Shown: positions 63,731 through 64,000 of the stretch, piece after piece
How the letters are laid out: every line of letters starts with the position of its first letter
Numbering within the stretch: the stretch's first letter is position 1
Source of the DNA: CAVYHJ01 sp963768165 [NCBI: uncultured bacterium]
Lineage (GTDB): Bacteria > UBP4 > UBA4092
Direction of reading: 5' to 3'
DNA length: 64,000 nucleotides
Assembly: GCA_963768165.1 (NCBI GenBank)
Contig: CAVYHJ010000002.1
Span: 930,001 to 994,000, forward strand
The notes under the pieces: model-generated
What the model was told of the DNA's origin: nothing
Databases searched by the model: none
Seen by the model: the letters and a program-made list of their open reading frames with translations, nothing else
Translations under genes and position numbers: made by a program

Positions 63731-63991
63731 TTAACCTCCAAAATAAAATACGTACACTGTGACCACAATCCATTGATTTTCTTCCTCTTTCACAATCGGC
63801 ATTACCTGTTTAGTATTATAATACTTTCCCTTCCAATATGCATCAAATAAGAAATTCTTTCGGAAAGCAAGACGACCTTTTTTCGCGGGTGTGGGTTCTC
63901 CATCACGAATGGCTATTTCGACTTCCTGAGTAGTTGTTCCCCGGTCTTTTAATTGATCCATCGCATGGTCGGAAAAAGTAATCATCTTCAT
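63731..63991 (-). CDS. DUF4258-family protein
   Basis: 86 residues. ITFSDHAMDQLKDRGTTTQE and the hydrophobic-aromatic end WIVVTVYVFYF match DUF4258, a RelE-like or RNase-like small domain. It is first in the pair with DUF2283, 4 bp upstream of it. Its promoter lies beyond the window edge. Confidence 0.88.
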   Translation of the reverse strand: MKMITFSDHAMDQLKDRGTTTQEVEIAIRDGEPTPAKKGRLAFRKNFLFDAYWKGKYYNTKQVMPIVKEEENQWIVVTVYVFYFGG

Positions 63992-64000
63992 GATGGGGAA

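Overview
The window looks like a chromosomal segment of an uncultured, AT-leaning Gram-negative bacterium. Lipid A assembly (kdtA), a TolC-type outer-membrane efflux operon, many signal peptides and the MEP isoprenoid genes ispD/ispF support a Gram-negative envelope. Several kinds of palindromic and short tandem intergenic repeats, bacterial microcompartment vertex proteins, cobalamin-type radical SAM paralogues, and GYF_2, PIN-TRAM and archease genes are reminiscent of candidate-phylum genomes. I cannot assign a phylum from this sequence alone.

Layout. 1-1360: the last codons of a RAMP-type Cas protein, a leader, and a 15-repeat CRISPR array. 1751-7453: a PIN-TRAM membrane protein, ispD-ispF, an alcohol dehydrogenase/aldo-keto reductase pair, an SGNH hydrolase and tRNA-Arg(CCU). 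7586-14337 (minus): rpsU-apt, and a long run thiS-thiG-coiled coil-thiE-HU-GT87-SPOR/F5-8C. 14338-22398: an XRE regulator, a 1619-residue secreted beta-helix protein, a secreted beta-propeller protein, then a candidate structured small RNA with a sigma-54-like promoter and an intrinsic terminator. 22399-27882 (minus): TolC, two HlyD-type adaptors and a MacB-type permease, with no ATPase gene. 28096-28850: two EutN/CcmL microcompartment vertex genes. 29869-33032: a Gabija-like defence pair whose helicase gene is cut by an IS3-family element.

33203-42999: an aldo/keto reductase, an orphan antitoxin, an internally shortened sugar kinase, the agmatine-to-putrescine pair aguB-aguA overlapping mutY, a GDPD phosphodiesterase, and two tandem B12-binding radical SAM genes ending in a strong terminator. 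43052-46259: a Fic protein preceded by three 40-bp repeats that run into its start codon, a flavin reductase-like protein, a GNAT acetyltransferase and a HEAT-repeat protein. 46748-57334: a multidomain secreted GH13 amylase, a zinc-ribbon membrane protein with an apparently dead signal-peptidase fold, an inositol monophosphatase, an orphan RHS tip with a putative immunity gene, kdtA, an AAC(3)-like gene and nanE, with a DMT-transporter remnant upstream of nanE. 57761-63991: GYF_2 protein, archease, ferritin, deoC, hemL, TPR protein and a DUF4258-DUF2283 pair.

Themes. Housekeeping genes are interleaved with accessory modules: CRISPR, broken Gabija, RHS, Fic and toxin-antitoxin fragments. The noncoding DNA is unusually rich in structure, including palindromes repeated at distant sites, an 11-nt tandem repeat at three loci and heptad GAAAC-type tracts. 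The most promising undescribed items are the 22.2-22.4 kb RNA gene, the repeat-controlled fic gene, the detached microcompartment vertex pair and the catalytically dead signal-peptidase-like protein.
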